64,000 nucleotides of DNA from Motiliproteus sp047633175 (GTDB lineage: Bacteria; Pseudomonadota; Gammaproteobacteria; Pseudomonadales; Balneatricaceae): the NCBI GenBank assembly GCA_047633175.1, contig JBLIEQ010000001.1:62001-126000 (forward strand), in the 5' to 3' direction. Below, piece by piece: positions 7,950 through 16,289 of this stretch (its first letter is position 1; each line of letters starts with the position of its first letter). Made by a program: the position numbers and the translations under genes. The notes beneath the pieces were generated by a model. The model saw only the letters and a program-made list of their open reading frames with translations, ran no database searches and had not been told where the DNA came from.

Positions 7950-8851
7950 ATGAACGAGTAACAGATTCCCAACTGTCAGGCGGCAGACCCTGGCGTCCAC
8001 CAACCGGACTTCTGCATGCCGGCGCTGGCCTGCGACTCTCACGCCCATGCACTTGGTCCGCAACATCGCTACGCCTACACAGCCGACCGCAGCTATACAC
8101 CGCCCGATGCCTTGCTGGATCAGTATCTGGCACTGCACCGCAAATTAGGCATCGAGCGCGGCGTACTGGTTCAACCCAGCGTCTATGGCACAGTCAATCA
8201 AGCGCTGGTTGATGCCCTCGAGCTGCTCGAAGGTCGCTATAGAGGTATCGCGGTAGCGGATCCCGATGTCGATGTCTATGTCGATGTCGATGTCGATGTC
8301 GATGTCGATGATGCTGATGCTGAGCTGCACCGGGCAGGTGTTCGCGGGGTGCGAGTAAACCGGCTCTTTAAGGGGGGAATCTCCTTCACCGCTGTGGAGG
8401 CCCTAGCTTATCGTATTCAACCCTTAGGCTGGCATATTCAGGCACTGCTCGATGTCTCCGAATTTAACAACCTTTACCAGCGACCCGACTCGCTACCGGT
8501 CGATGTCGTGATTGATTATCAGGGCCATATGAGTACTGACAAAGGGCTCAACCATACCGGTTTCCAGGCTTTGCTAAAATTACTGGATACGGACATTGCT
8601 GGGTCAAACTCTCCGGTGCCTACCGCATCACCACCGAAACCGACACGCCCTATGGCGATGTCCTTCCATTCGCGCGTGCCTTAGACGCGCAAGCGCATGA
8701 GCGTATGCTGTGGGGCTTCGACTGGCCCCACGTCCAGGTTCCCATGCTTAACTACGGAGCACTGCTGAATATGCTGGCCGACTGGGTGCCGGATACTACG
8801 CTGCGTGAGCAGATCCTGGTCCATAACCCTGCTCGTCTGTACGACTTTTAA
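7950..8851 (+). pseudogene. Broken amidohydrolase (LigI/2-pyrone-4,6-dicarboxylate lactonase-like)
   Basis: Remnant of a TIM-barrel amidohydrolase of about 300 aa. The N-terminal HxH metal motif is present (CDSHAHALGP), then YTPPDALLDQY, and in a second frame WVKLSGAYR, MLWGFDWPHVQVP and the end ARLYDF with a stop at 8849-8851. Two lesions are seen: an in-frame TAA four codons after the ATG at 7950 (translation could restart at the ATG 8016), and a one-base loss around 8595-8600 that moves the reading frame just before the WVKLSG motif. A third oddity is an expanded GATGTC tract (8265-8306). Either the gene is decayed or the sequence carries errors here. It trails the MmgE/PrpD gene. Confidence 0.8.
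8265..8306 (+). repeat. GATGTC hexanucleotide tract
   Basis: Seven tandem hexamers (six GATGTC and one TATGTC) encoding alternating Asp-Val inside the amidohydrolase remnant. The tract is in-frame and replaces what should be a short loop, so it looks like slippage expansion. Confidence 0.9.
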
Positions 8852-8934
8852 ACGGCCCTCTTTCCACATCTCCTCTACTACCTTCTATTGGCGCATTGTA
8901 GCGAGGTAGGCTGGAATACAATCTCTTTTTGTGG

Positions 8935-8952
8935 GTCGGACTTCAGTCCGAC
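8935..8952. repeat. Palindrome overlapping the pqqH stop codon
   Basis: GTCGGACT-TC-AGTCCGAC, an 8-bp stem with a two-base centre. It includes the stop codon of the minus-strand peptidase gene. Related but weaker forms (TCAGGCTAAAGCCTGA) occur near 21716. Confidence 0.6.
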
Positions 8953-10937
8953 ATAGGCCGCGCCAACCCCAGCTGCTCACAATAAAAGCCCAGTTCGCGC
9001 TCGAGTACCCGGGCCCGGTTTTTAGCCTGCCTGAAGCCATGTCGCTCATCGGCAAACGCCAGATAATCGACCGGTACGCCCCGGCCTTGTAGCTGGTTAT
9101 AGAGCCGGTAGGTCTGGGTGGCGGGCACGACGTTATCCAGCCCTCCCTGAAAAAAGATCAGCGGTCGGCTGAAATCCGCAACGCGATGGATCGGTGAACG
9201 GAGTCGATACCGGTCGCGCTGCTGTTGCAGGTCGCCGATCAGCCAGTTCAGATATTGGGATTCAAACTTGTGGGTCTGGCCCGCCAGACGCTCCAGGTCG
9301 CTGATGCCGTAGTGGCTGGCACCGGCACGCACGCACTGCTGTCCCGCCTGCAAGCTTAATACCTGCAGCACCGTATAGCCCCCGGCACTGTTGCCGCGCA
9401 CCAACACCTGCTCGGGATCGACCCAACCCTGAGCGATAAGAAAACGCGTGGCGGTGATCACATCTTCGACATCCGTCACGCCCCACTGGCCCTTTAACTC
9501 CTGCCGATAGTGACGGCCATAACCGCTGCTGCCCCGGTAGTTGAGATCCAGCAGGGCAAAGCCGCGTTGCAGCCAGAACTGTTTGAGTGGATCAAAACGG
9601 CCATCGGCCTGCGCGGTGGGGCCGCCGTGGAGCTGGATAATCAGCGGCAGCCGCTGACCACTGGTGTGCGGGGGGCGGTAGAGCAGACCATAGAGGGTCG
9701 TTGAGATTAAGTGCGGGTCCAAAGTTGAGGTTAAGCGCGTGTCTGAGGTCGCTGAGGCATCGATCTGCAGATGCTGCGGTTCAACTACCATACCCAGGCT
9801 GTCCGGCAGGGCCAGCTGTTCGATAACCTGAGGGCTTGATGCGGAGCCATTCTCACCAACAGCCGAGCAACCGAGCAGCTGCCCCGGCCGGGTCGTCGGT
9901 TCGGCGATCGCCACCAGTTGCCCCTGATGTGTGGCGAGGCTGTGCACCGCCGCCCACTCTCCCAGTGGATGCAGCTGGCGGCTGGGCAGGTGCAATATGC
10001 CCAGCGATCCCCTGCCCTCGCGCCACCAGCTGCACCCCAGATAGTCCTCACCCAGCAGCCGATAGGCCTGCTGCCCGAGCTGCCAGGGCGCGCGGCCAAA
10101 CTCAGCCTCAAGCGGTAACAGCGCTTCGGTGACACCCTCGACATAGCGGTACAGATTCCACCAGTTATTGCGGTCGGATATAAAGAACAGCGCGCCATCG
10201 GCACCAAACTCCGGCTGGAGTACGGACTCATCCTGACCGCCGAACTGGCCGCAGGTGATCGCCTGGCTCTCTAGTACCGCTCCTTCAGGATCCAATTCCG
10301 CCAGCCACAACTGGGTCGAGGTCCAGGGTTGGTGAGGATGATCCCAGCTGATCCAGGCCAGCCGATCGCCTTGGTTGCTTCCCAAACTGTAAAGCCGCGG
10401 CGCACTGTAGAAATCATGGCCCTCGACCAACACCCTTCTCAGTCCAGCCGTGCCACCCGGCGTATCCTGCAGGCCGATCGCGACCAGGCGGTTGTTCACC
10501 GAGCCCTGCACCGATCCCGGCACCCCTTGCTCCGCGTGCTCCTCCTCCACCGCCAGAATCCGTTGAAGACGCGGATCAAACTGCAGATCGCCGTAGCGAA
10601 ACCCCTCGGCCTGGTATAACAGACTCACCCGCTCTGGATCGTCGAAGCCCTGCCAGTAGAGCCCCTGATCCGCCTCATTGACGAACACCAGCCCGTCGAC
10701 GAGCAGCCGATAACTGCCGCCGCCATACTCGTGCACCCGACTGCGGACACTGTAGCCGGCAGGCGTCAGTAGCATGGAGTCGGCTGCGCCCTGACGGCAG
10801 CGGATTCGGGTCTCCCCTCGATCAGGATCGAACTCCAGCCAACAGAGCCGCTCGCTCGAACTCTGAAGCTCTGCCCACTGTTTGCCCTGTTGCGCCGCCT
10901 GAGTAGCGCTGAGGGGAGACGCCATCGCAGCAGTCAT
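8943..10937 (-). CDS. pqqH: S9 prolyl oligopeptidase family peptidase of the pqq operon
   Basis: 664 aa with an N-terminal beta-propeller (about 1-400, low-complexity WD-like strands) and a C-terminal alpha/beta hydrolase domain. The nucleophile Ser517 sits in GNSAGGYT, an Asp follows in FQGGLDNVVP and the His in ADERHGF, the Ser-Asp-His order of family S9. The start is only 2 bp after the pqqE stop, so it is the last gene of pqqABCDE-H. Pseudomonas aeruginosa has a peptidase of this family (PqqH) at the same place. Its role in PQQ production is not settled; cleavage of PqqA or of the crosslinked peptide has been proposed for peptidases linked to pqq genes. It contains no signal peptide and should be cytoplasmic. 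Confidence 0.85.
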   Translation of the reverse strand: MTAAMASPLSATQAAQQGKQWAELQSSSERLCWLEFDPDRGETRIRCRQGAADSMLLTPAGYSVRSRVHEYGGGSYRLLVDGLVFVNEADQGLYWQGFDDPERVSLLYQAEGFRYGDLQFDPRLQRILAVEEEHAEQGVPGSVQGSVNNRLVAIGLQDTPGGTAGLRRVLVEGHDFYSAPRLYSLGSNQGDRLAWISWDHPHQPWTSTQLWLAELDPEGAVLESQAITCGQFGGQDESVLQPEFGADGALFFISDRNNWWNLYRYVEGVTEALLPLEAEFGRAPWQLGQQAYRLLGEDYLGCSWWREGRGSLGILHLPSRQLHPLGEWAAVHSLATHQGQLVAIAEPTTRPGQLLGCSAVGENGSASSPQVIEQLALPDSLGMVVEPQHLQIDASATSDTRLTSTLDPHLISTTLYGLLYRPPHTSGQRLPLIIQLHGGPTAQADGRFDPLKQFWLQRGFALLDLNYRGSSGYGRHYRQELKGQWGVTDVEDVITATRFLIAQGWVDPEQVLVRGNSAGGYTVLQVLSLQAGQQCVRAGASHYGISDLERLAGQTHKFESQYLNWLIGDLQQQRDRYRLRSPIHRVADFSRPLIFFQGGLDNVVPATQTYRLYNQLQGRGVPVDYLAFADERHGFRQAKNRARVLERELGFYCEQLGLARPMSD

Positions 10938-10939
10938 CC

Positions 10940-12187
10940 TCAGCCTCTGGCGATCAGGTTATGCAACTGCTGCTGCGCCGCCGCGGTATTGCGGTTATTG
11001 CGTAGCAGTGCGCTGCCACCGGTGACGGTTTCGGCGCGCTCACGGGCGGATTCGATCAGATGATGCTGGGGGGACTTGGCACACACCGGATCAGCATTGG
11101 CGGCGTCCCCGGTCAGCTTAAACGCCTGACAGCGGCAACCGCCGAAATCCTTCTCCTTCTCGTCGCAGGAGCGGCACGGCTCCTTCATCCAGTCGAAACC
11201 GCGAAAATGGTTAAAGCCGGTGGAGCGATACCAGATATCGGGTAGCGAACTGTGCCGCACATTGGGAAAGTCGATCGGCAATTCCCGCGCGCTGTGACAG
11301 GGCAGCGCGGTACCATCCGGGGTGATGGTCAGGAAGATTTTGCCCCAGCCGTTCATGCAATCCTTGGGACGCTCCTCGTAATAATCGGGCATCACGAAGA
11401 TTAGCTTGGGACCGCTGCCATCAAGCTGATCGCGATAGCGGTTGGTTGTCGCCTCGGCCTGCGTCAGCTGCGTCTGGGTGGGTAGCAACTCGTCGCGATT
11501 GGCCAGCGCCCAGCCGTAGTACTGGGCGGTTGCCAGCTCGACATAATCGGCCTCCAGCTCGATCGACAGCGCGATAATGTCGTCGATCTGATCGATATTG
11601 TCGCGGTGGATAACGAAGTTGAGCACCATCGGGTAGCCCTGCGCCTTGACCTCTCTGGCCATCGCCACCTTATGGGCAAAGGCCTTGTCGCTGCCCGCCA
11701 GGCGGTTATTGAGCTCTTCACTGCTGGCCTGAAAGCTGATTTGAATATGGTCCAGCCCGGCCTTCTTAAAATCGGCCACCCGCTGGGCATCCATCCCCAT
11801 CCCCGAGGTGATCAGATTGGTGTAATAGCCCAGCTGTCGGGCTTCATAGATCAGCACTTCCAGATCCTTGCGCAGCAGCGGTTCGCCGCCGGAGAATCCT
11901 AGTTGCGCGGCACCCATCTTGCGCCCCTGCTTAAACACCGAGATCCACTGCTCGGTGGTCAGCTCGTCACCGCCCGACTTGAGATCGACCGGATTGGCGC
12001 AATAGCTACATTGCAACGGGCAGCGGTAGGTCAGCTCGGCGAGCAGCCAGAAGGGTTGGCCGATCCCGGCGGGGAGCGCCTCAGTGGCGCTGGCCTGCAA
12101 TGCATCGGGATTAGCACCAGGGTTAGCACTTGAGTTAGCACTCAAATTAGAAACAGGCTTAACTGAAACTGAGCCATTGTTGTTCAT
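10940..12187 (-). CDS. pqqE: PQQ biosynthesis radical SAM protein PqqE
   Basis: 415 aa. The radical-SAM motif CPLQCSYC (CxxxCxxC) lies near residue 55, and the C-terminal SPASM domain carries Cys residues in CMNGWGK, LPCHSA, PCRSCDEKEKDFGGCRCQAF for the auxiliary Fe-S clusters. PqqE makes the Glu-Tyr carbon-carbon crosslink in PqqA bound to PqqD. The first 40 residues are an unusual extension with a four-residue repeat (SANS/SANP/GANP), from a 12-bp tandem repeat at 12109-12144; family homology begins at about residue 42 (GQPFWLLAELTYRC). It overlaps the end of pqqD by 29 bp. Confidence 0.95.
   Translation of the reverse strand: MNNNGSVSVKPVSNLSANSSANPGANPDALQASATEALPAGIGQPFWLLAELTYRCPLQCSYCANPVDLKSGGDELTTEQWISVFKQGRKMGAAQLGFSGGEPLLRKDLEVLIYEARQLGYYTNLITSGMGMDAQRVADFKKAGLDHIQISFQASSEELNNRLAGSDKAFAHKVAMAREVKAQGYPMVLNFVIHRDNIDQIDDIIALSIELEADYVELATAQYYGWALANRDELLPTQTQLTQAEATTNRYRDQLDGSGPKLIFVMPDYYEERPKDCMNGWGKIFLTITPDGTALPCHSARELPIDFPNVRHSSLPDIWYRSTGFNHFRGFDWMKEPCRSCDEKEKDFGGCRCQAFKLTGDAANADPVCAKSPQHHLIESARERAETVTGGSALLRNNRNTAAAQQQLHNLIARG
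12109..12144 (-). repeat. 12-bp tandem repeat in the 5' end of pqqE
   Basis: Three 12-bp units (GATTAGCACCAG and two diverged copies) that encode the ANP/ANS tetrapeptide repeat in the non-conserved N terminus of PqqE. Confidence 0.75.
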
Positions 12188-12431
12188 GGGCGACTCCTAG
12201 AAATTCTTGAACATCGGCGCTCAGGCCTCCCGCCTCGGGAAACTTGGCATCGAGCTGCTTGATAATAGTCGCGACCGAATTCTGGCCATCGCAGCAGGCG
12301 AGGATCTCTCCGGCACCGCCATTGAGTTTGACCATCCCCTCGGGATAGAGCAGCACATAGGCCTGCTGGGCCTCCTCCCATTGAAAGCGGAAATGACGGC
12401 AGATGGAGGGGATCTTTTCGGGGGTGAACAT
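12159..12431 (-). CDS. pqqD: PQQ biosynthesis chaperone PqqD
   Basis: 90 aa, the usual size. PqqD binds the PqqA precursor and presents it to PqqE; it is the founding RiPP recognition element. The middle shows the family signature VLLYPEGMVKLNGGAGEIL. The start codon shares a base with the pqqC stop (TGATG) and the 3' end overlaps pqqE by 29 bp, so translation of the three is probably coupled. Confidence 0.95.
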   Translation of the reverse strand: MFTPEKIPSICRHFRFQWEEAQQAYVLLYPEGMVKLNGGAGEILACCDGQNSVATIIKQLDAKFPEAGGLSADVQEFLGVAHEQQWLSFS

Positions 12432-13231
12432 CAGCAGGCTCCCGGTTTTGTTGGCTGGCCGATATTGTGATAAGGCGCCCGCTGGAGTTCATAGGCCATG
12501 CTCATCGCATCGAGCATGCTCCAGAGCACATCAAGCTTAAACTGCAGGATATCCAGCGCCTGCTCTTGCTGTTCGCGGGTCACAAAGTGGTCCAGGGTGA
12601 CTCTCAGGCCATGCTCCACATCCCGGCGTGCTTCGGACAGCCGGGTACGGAAATACTGGTAGCCTTCACTATCGACCCAGGGGTAGTTAGTGGGCCAGGT
12701 ATCCAGCCGCGACTGGTGAATACCGGGGGCAAACAGCTCCGTCAGTGACGAGCAGGCGGCCTCCTGCCAGCTAGCATGACGGGCGAAGTTAACATAGGCA
12801 TCGACCGCGAAGCGCACCCCCGGCAGCACCTGCCGCTGTGATTGCACCTCCTCACGACTCAACCCACAGGCCTCACCCAGGCGCAGCCAGGCTTCGATCC
12901 CGCCCTCGGTGCCCTCGTAACCATCATGATCCAAGATCCGCTGCACCCAGAGCCTGCGTGCCTCGCGGTCCTTGCAGTTGGCCAGTACATTGGCGTCTTT
13001 GACCGGGATATTGAGCTGGTAATAGAAACGGTTAGCCACCCAGCCACGGATCTGCTCCTGGGTGCAACGCCCCTCATGCATCGCCAGGTGATAGGGATGA
13101 TGACTATGGTAGTAATCGCCCTTGGCATACAGCCGACGCTCGAATTCTGCCCGCGACCAGGGGGTGCGGGGATCCGTGCCGTTTGCCTGACTCTCGGTGA
13201 GGAGCTGGGGTTGGAGATTAGTAGGGGTCAT
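12431..13231 (-). CDS. pqqC: Pyrroloquinoline-quinone synthase PqqC
   Basis: About 267 aa from the ATG at 13231 (an in-frame ATG four codons upstream at 13243 is also possible). PqqC is the cofactor-free oxidase that performs ring closure and eight-electron oxidation in the last step of PQQ synthesis. Family words visible are YHSHHPYHLAMHEGR, NRFYYQLNIPVKDANVLANC and TELFAPGIHQSRL, with the His and Tyr residues of the haem-oxygenase-like active site. The gene is separated from pqqB by a 164-bp MITE-like element, which breaks the usual tight pqqB-pqqC spacing. Confidence 0.95.
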   Translation of the reverse strand: MTPTNLQPQLLTESQANGTDPRTPWSRAEFERRLYAKGDYYHSHHPYHLAMHEGRCTQEQIRGWVANRFYYQLNIPVKDANVLANCKDREARRLWVQRILDHDGYEGTEGGIEAWLRLGEACGLSREEVQSQRQVLPGVRFAVDAYVNFARHASWQEAACSSLTELFAPGIHQSRLDTWPTNYPWVDSEGYQYFRTRLSEARRDVEHGLRVTLDHFVTREQQEQALDILQFKLDVLWSMLDAMSMAYELQRAPYHNIGQPTKPGAC

Positions 13232-13265
13232 AGCTGGCCTCATTATTGTTATTAACCTTGGCGGG

Positions 13266-13429
13266 GTAGATATTCAGAACAGATATTTTCGCTATGCAAT
13301 TGATTATGAAGTGTTTGTTCCAATAGGCGCCGTGCTTATATATGGACCGATCCATGTAGGCTTAGCTGCCAAAGAGACTCTTTCCACAAATACTCCATAT
13401 TCAAGCCGATGCCTATGCTGAATAGTTAC
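13266..13429. mobile_element. MITE-like element, copy 1, between pqqC and pqqB
   Basis: 164-bp AT-rich element without coding capacity. The right end GCTGAATAGTTAC matches the inverted end of copy 2 (24964-25129), and the left end is a diverged form (GTAGATATTCAGAAC). Shared internal words with copy 2 are ATTATGAAGTGTTTGTTCC, GTAGGCTT, CTGCCAAA and CTCTTTCCACAAA. Subterminal inverted repeats (TATGAAGTGTTTGTTCC against the complement of CACAAATACTCCATA) would fold it into a hairpin. No clean target duplication remains here. Confidence 0.75.
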
Positions 13430-13465
13430 GTAGCGGCTTAAGACGACCTACGGCATCTTGTGCGG

Positions 13466-14389
13466 TCACAGCCGGATCTCCATGCCATCCCAGGCGACAT
13501 CCACGCCCTGGCGTTTAAGCTCGGCACGCTGGGGGGAATTTTCATCCAGGATAGGATTGGTATTATTAATATGGATCAGCACCTTGCGGCTAGCGGGCAG
13601 CGAACTCAGCACCTCCAGCATGCCACCGGGACCGCTCTGAGGCAGATGGCCCATGGTGGTGCCGAGCTGCACGCCGACCTCCTGACGAACCATCTCGTCA
13701 TCCGTCCACAGCGTGCCATCGACCAGCAGGCAGTCGGCGCGCTCCATCCAAGGCCGCAGGTGAGGCTCTATCTCGCCCAGACCTGGCGCATAAAAAAGCG
13801 TGCCGCCGGTCCGCAGATCCTCGACAAAGATACCGATATTGTCACCGCTTACCGGGCTAGCCCTGTGAGGCGAATAGGGGGGAGCCTTACTGGTCAGCGG
13901 TAGAGCATGAATGCGCAGGTTATTGATCCCCGGAATCTCGAACCCCTGTTCGGTGTTTAATGACACCGGCTGACGCCTGAAACCGCCGTTCCAGGTCTTG
14001 AAATCAAGCATCGGAAAAACCGGGAAGCCCTGACTCAGATCCTCAAAAACCGGATCGGTACAGTACACATCCAGCGGGCAGCCTTCGCGCAGCATCAACA
14101 GTCCGCTGGTATGATCGATCTGGGCGTCCATTAGCAGGATCGCCTCTATGCCGGTATCACGCAGTTGCCGCCCAGGCTGCAGGGGGGCAAAGGAGGCCAG
14201 CTGGGCACGGATATCCGGGGAGGCGTTGACCAGCAGCCAGTGTTCGTCATCGCTGCTGATGCAGATCGACGACTGTGTCCGCGCCCTGGCATTGACCGTG
14301 CCGTCTCTCAAGCCCCTACAGTTGTGGCAGTTACAGTTCCACTGCGGAAAGCCACCGCCAGCGGCCGCACCTAAGACTCGTATCTTCAT
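13466..14389 (-). CDS. pqqB: PQQ biosynthesis protein PqqB
   Basis: 307 aa from the ATG at 14389 (MKIRVLGAAAGGG), which has GGGAG upstream; a longer frame to 14413 is less likely. It has the metallo-beta-lactamase-like fold of PqqB with the conserved N-terminal FPQWNCNCHNC cluster and DAQIDHTSGLLMLREG. PqqB has been shown to act as an iron-dependent hydroxylase on the tyrosine part of the precursor. It is separated from pqqA by a terminator-like hairpin and from pqqC by the MITE-like insertion. Confidence 0.95.
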   Translation of the reverse strand: MKIRVLGAAAGGGFPQWNCNCHNCRGLRDGTVNARARTQSSICISSDDEHWLLVNASPDIRAQLASFAPLQPGRQLRDTGIEAILLMDAQIDHTSGLLMLREGCPLDVYCTDPVFEDLSQGFPVFPMLDFKTWNGGFRRQPVSLNTEQGFEIPGINNLRIHALPLTSKAPPYSPHRASPVSGDNIGIFVEDLRTGGTLFYAPGLGEIEPHLRPWMERADCLLVDGTLWTDDEMVRQEVGVQLGTTMGHLPQSGPGGMLEVLSSLPASRKVLIHINNTNPILDENSPQRAELKRQGVDVAWDGMEIRL

Positions 14390-14423
14390 CTGTTGACTCC
14401 CGCAAGCGATCACCTTAAAAATG

Positions 14424-14444
14424 AAAAACGCGCCCTAAGGCGCG
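14424..14444 (-). terminator. Intrinsic terminator/attenuator between pqqA and pqqB
   Basis: CGCGCC-TTAG-GGCGCG on the minus strand (14444 to 14429), a perfect 6-bp stem with a four-base loop followed by five T (14428-14424). It starts 13 bp after the pqqA stop. Partial read-through would give an excess of pqqA message over pqqB-H. Confidence 0.85.
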
Positions 14445-14456
14445 ACTTTTAACGGT

Positions 14457-14528
14457 TTAGCGGTGACTGAAATACATGGTTACTTCAAAACCGATGCGCA
14501 GATCGATAAATGCCGGCTTAGTCCACAT
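14457..14528 (-). CDS. pqqA: PQQ precursor peptide PqqA
   Basis: 23-residue peptide beginning MWTKPAFIDLRIGFEV and ending MYFSHR. The E-x3-Y pair whose Glu and Tyr become the PQQ skeleton is present (E15 and Y19 in EVTMY). GAGGG stands about 8 bp before the ATG. It is the first gene of the operon and is followed by a strong hairpin, as expected for a substrate peptide needed in excess. Confidence 0.97.
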   Translation of the reverse strand: MWTKPAFIDLRIGFEVTMYFSHR

Positions 14529-14738
14529 GATGAAACCCTCGTGTTGTTGGTTGTTGTTGACTAGGAGCTAGGAGCTAGAGCCTTCCCTTGCCTCAACACA
14601 GAATGCCCAAATGACAGCGCGCAACACAGAGAACCTTGGAGCATTTTAGGGGGGTCGGAAGTCGTAGCTCTTTGGGATGAACAGCAGAACTAGGGCAGAG
14701 CGGCGGGGTTTAAAAGGATAAGGGGGCAGGAGCCTCTG

Positions 14739-16289
14739 CTACAGGATGTCGCGTTGACGGCGATCACCGGTCCGCTTCGACGTTCGCGGCTCGCCGCCGC
14801 CACGCCGATCAAGCAGGCTGACCGTCTTATGCATATTCACCGCTGTCAGCCAGCGCAGCCCCTCGGGGTCAATATAGCCAACGGCTCGAATATCGACGAC
14901 CACACTGCCGTGCTCTGTGAGAGCCTGGTGGTACAGCGATTCAATCACCGGCAGCGAGCCGTAATAGATATTGCCCTTAATGACCAGCATGGTATCTCTA
15001 AGACTGAGCCACGGATGGGCGTTGACCCACTTAAGGTGTGCTAACGCCAGTAGCGCACCCACCAGCACCGCACCGAACAGCCCGAAGATATGCACTGAAG
15101 CAAAGGACGCGCCGAAGACAATGCCTTCGGGCAGGTTATTAAAGTGTGGCTTAATCTCTTGCCAGTTGATCATATTGGCCCCCACCACCATAATCACCGC
15201 AGCCATCGCCGGAATGGGAATTATCGCGATCAGATCGGAGAAGAACAGCACCAACCCCAGCAAGATAAACGCCGAAGAGATGGCCGCCAGCCGTGTTACC
15301 GCCCCCATGCTGTGCATCAACCACATCCGGTTAAAGGAGGCACAGGTCGGCAGCGCCGACAGAAATGGCAGCAGACAGTTACTCACCCCATCCGCGTAAA
15401 CACCCTGACTACTGTCAACAAAGATCCCCTTCTTACGATTCATCCGCCGCATCGCCGTGACCGTCTGGAACAACCCCAGCAGTGCCAGTGACACCGCTCC
15501 CGGCAAAATTCGAATAATGTCAGGAATCGCCTCGTTGCTGAACAGCGGTACTGATGGAAAGACCGCCCCCAGATGCGACAGGCTGGCGGTCTGCTCAATC
15601 AGGGTATTCTCCAGGCCGTAGCGACTGCTGAGGTATTCCGAATAACAAGTGCCTGCAACGATACCGCAGAGAATCGCCCAGTTTTTAAACCTGGGCAGCT
15701 GCCGAACTAACAGGATTACCACCAGCGTGGTCATAGCCACCCTGATGGCGTAAAGATTGCCGACCTCCAGCGCCGCATTAAAGGTCTGCCAGGTAATCCA
15801 CAGCGGCCACTCCACCTCTGTATTGATCGGCAATCCGGAAAACCCGGGAATAGATTTGAAAATAAGAAACAAACCTATACCGCAGATCATGCCATTGATG
15901 ACCGGTTCGCTGATAAAGTCCAGCAGCCGCCGCAACGGCCCGATCAACACAAACAGCAGTTGTATCAGCCCGGCAAGCAACACCAACGTCAAGGCATAAC
16001 CCATGTAAGTGGCCCCAAACTGCGGTGCCACAGGCAGTAACACCACCCCGATCAGCGCCGCCATACCGCTGTTAGGCCCACCGTGAAACACCTTTGACGG
16101 GTTCAGCAGGGCGGTGAACAGCGCACCCCAGATCGCCGCATAGATACCAAAATGCGGCGGCACACCGGCCAGCGTGGTGGAGAATGCTATCGCTTGCGGC
16201 AACACCACCACCGCCAGGGTCAGGCCAATCAGGAGATCATTACCCAGCTGCCTGAGTGTAATCGGGGTCTGGCCCGCAAACCGGTTCAT
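14739..16289 (-). CDS. SulP family anion permease
   Basis: 516 aa membrane protein with about 10-12 hydrophobic segments (residues 15-430) and a short C-terminal STAS-like domain (about 440-505, VVVDIRAVGYIDPEGLRWL). Family words are GGPNSGMAALIG and the long hydrophobic repeats. SulP proteins carry sulfate, bicarbonate or other anions. Its ATG overlaps the stop of the dihaem cytochrome gene by 4 bp, so it is translationally coupled to a cytochrome pair, an uncommon setting. The transported anion is unknown; sulfate or thiosulfate would fit a TsdA-like neighbour. It ends about 210 bp before pqqA, transcribed in the same direction. Confidence 0.88.
   Translation of the reverse strand: MNRFAGQTPITLRQLGNDLLIGLTLAVVVLPQAIAFSTTLAGVPPHFGIYAAIWGALFTALLNPSKVFHGGPNSGMAALIGVVLLPVAPQFGATYMGYALTLVLLAGLIQLLFVLIGPLRRLLDFISEPVINGMICGIGLFLIFKSIPGFSGLPINTEVEWPLWITWQTFNAALEVGNLYAIRVAMTTLVVILLVRQLPRFKNWAILCGIVAGTCYSEYLSSRYGLENTLIEQTASLSHLGAVFPSVPLFSNEAIPDIIRILPGAVSLALLGLFQTVTAMRRMNRKKGIFVDSSQGVYADGVSNCLLPFLSALPTCASFNRMWLMHSMGAVTRLAAISSAFILLGLVLFFSDLIAIIPIPAMAAVIMVVGANMINWQEIKPHFNNLPEGIVFGASFASVHIFGLFGAVLVGALLALAHLKWVNAHPWLSLRDTMLVIKGNIYYGSLPVIESLYHQALTEHGSVVVDIRAVGYIDPEGLRWLTAVNMHKTVSLLDRRGGGEPRTSKRTGDRRQRDIL

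Noticed and set aside
8145..8330. Minus-strand frame with Ile-Asp repeats
   Set aside because: Only the complement of the GATGTC tract.
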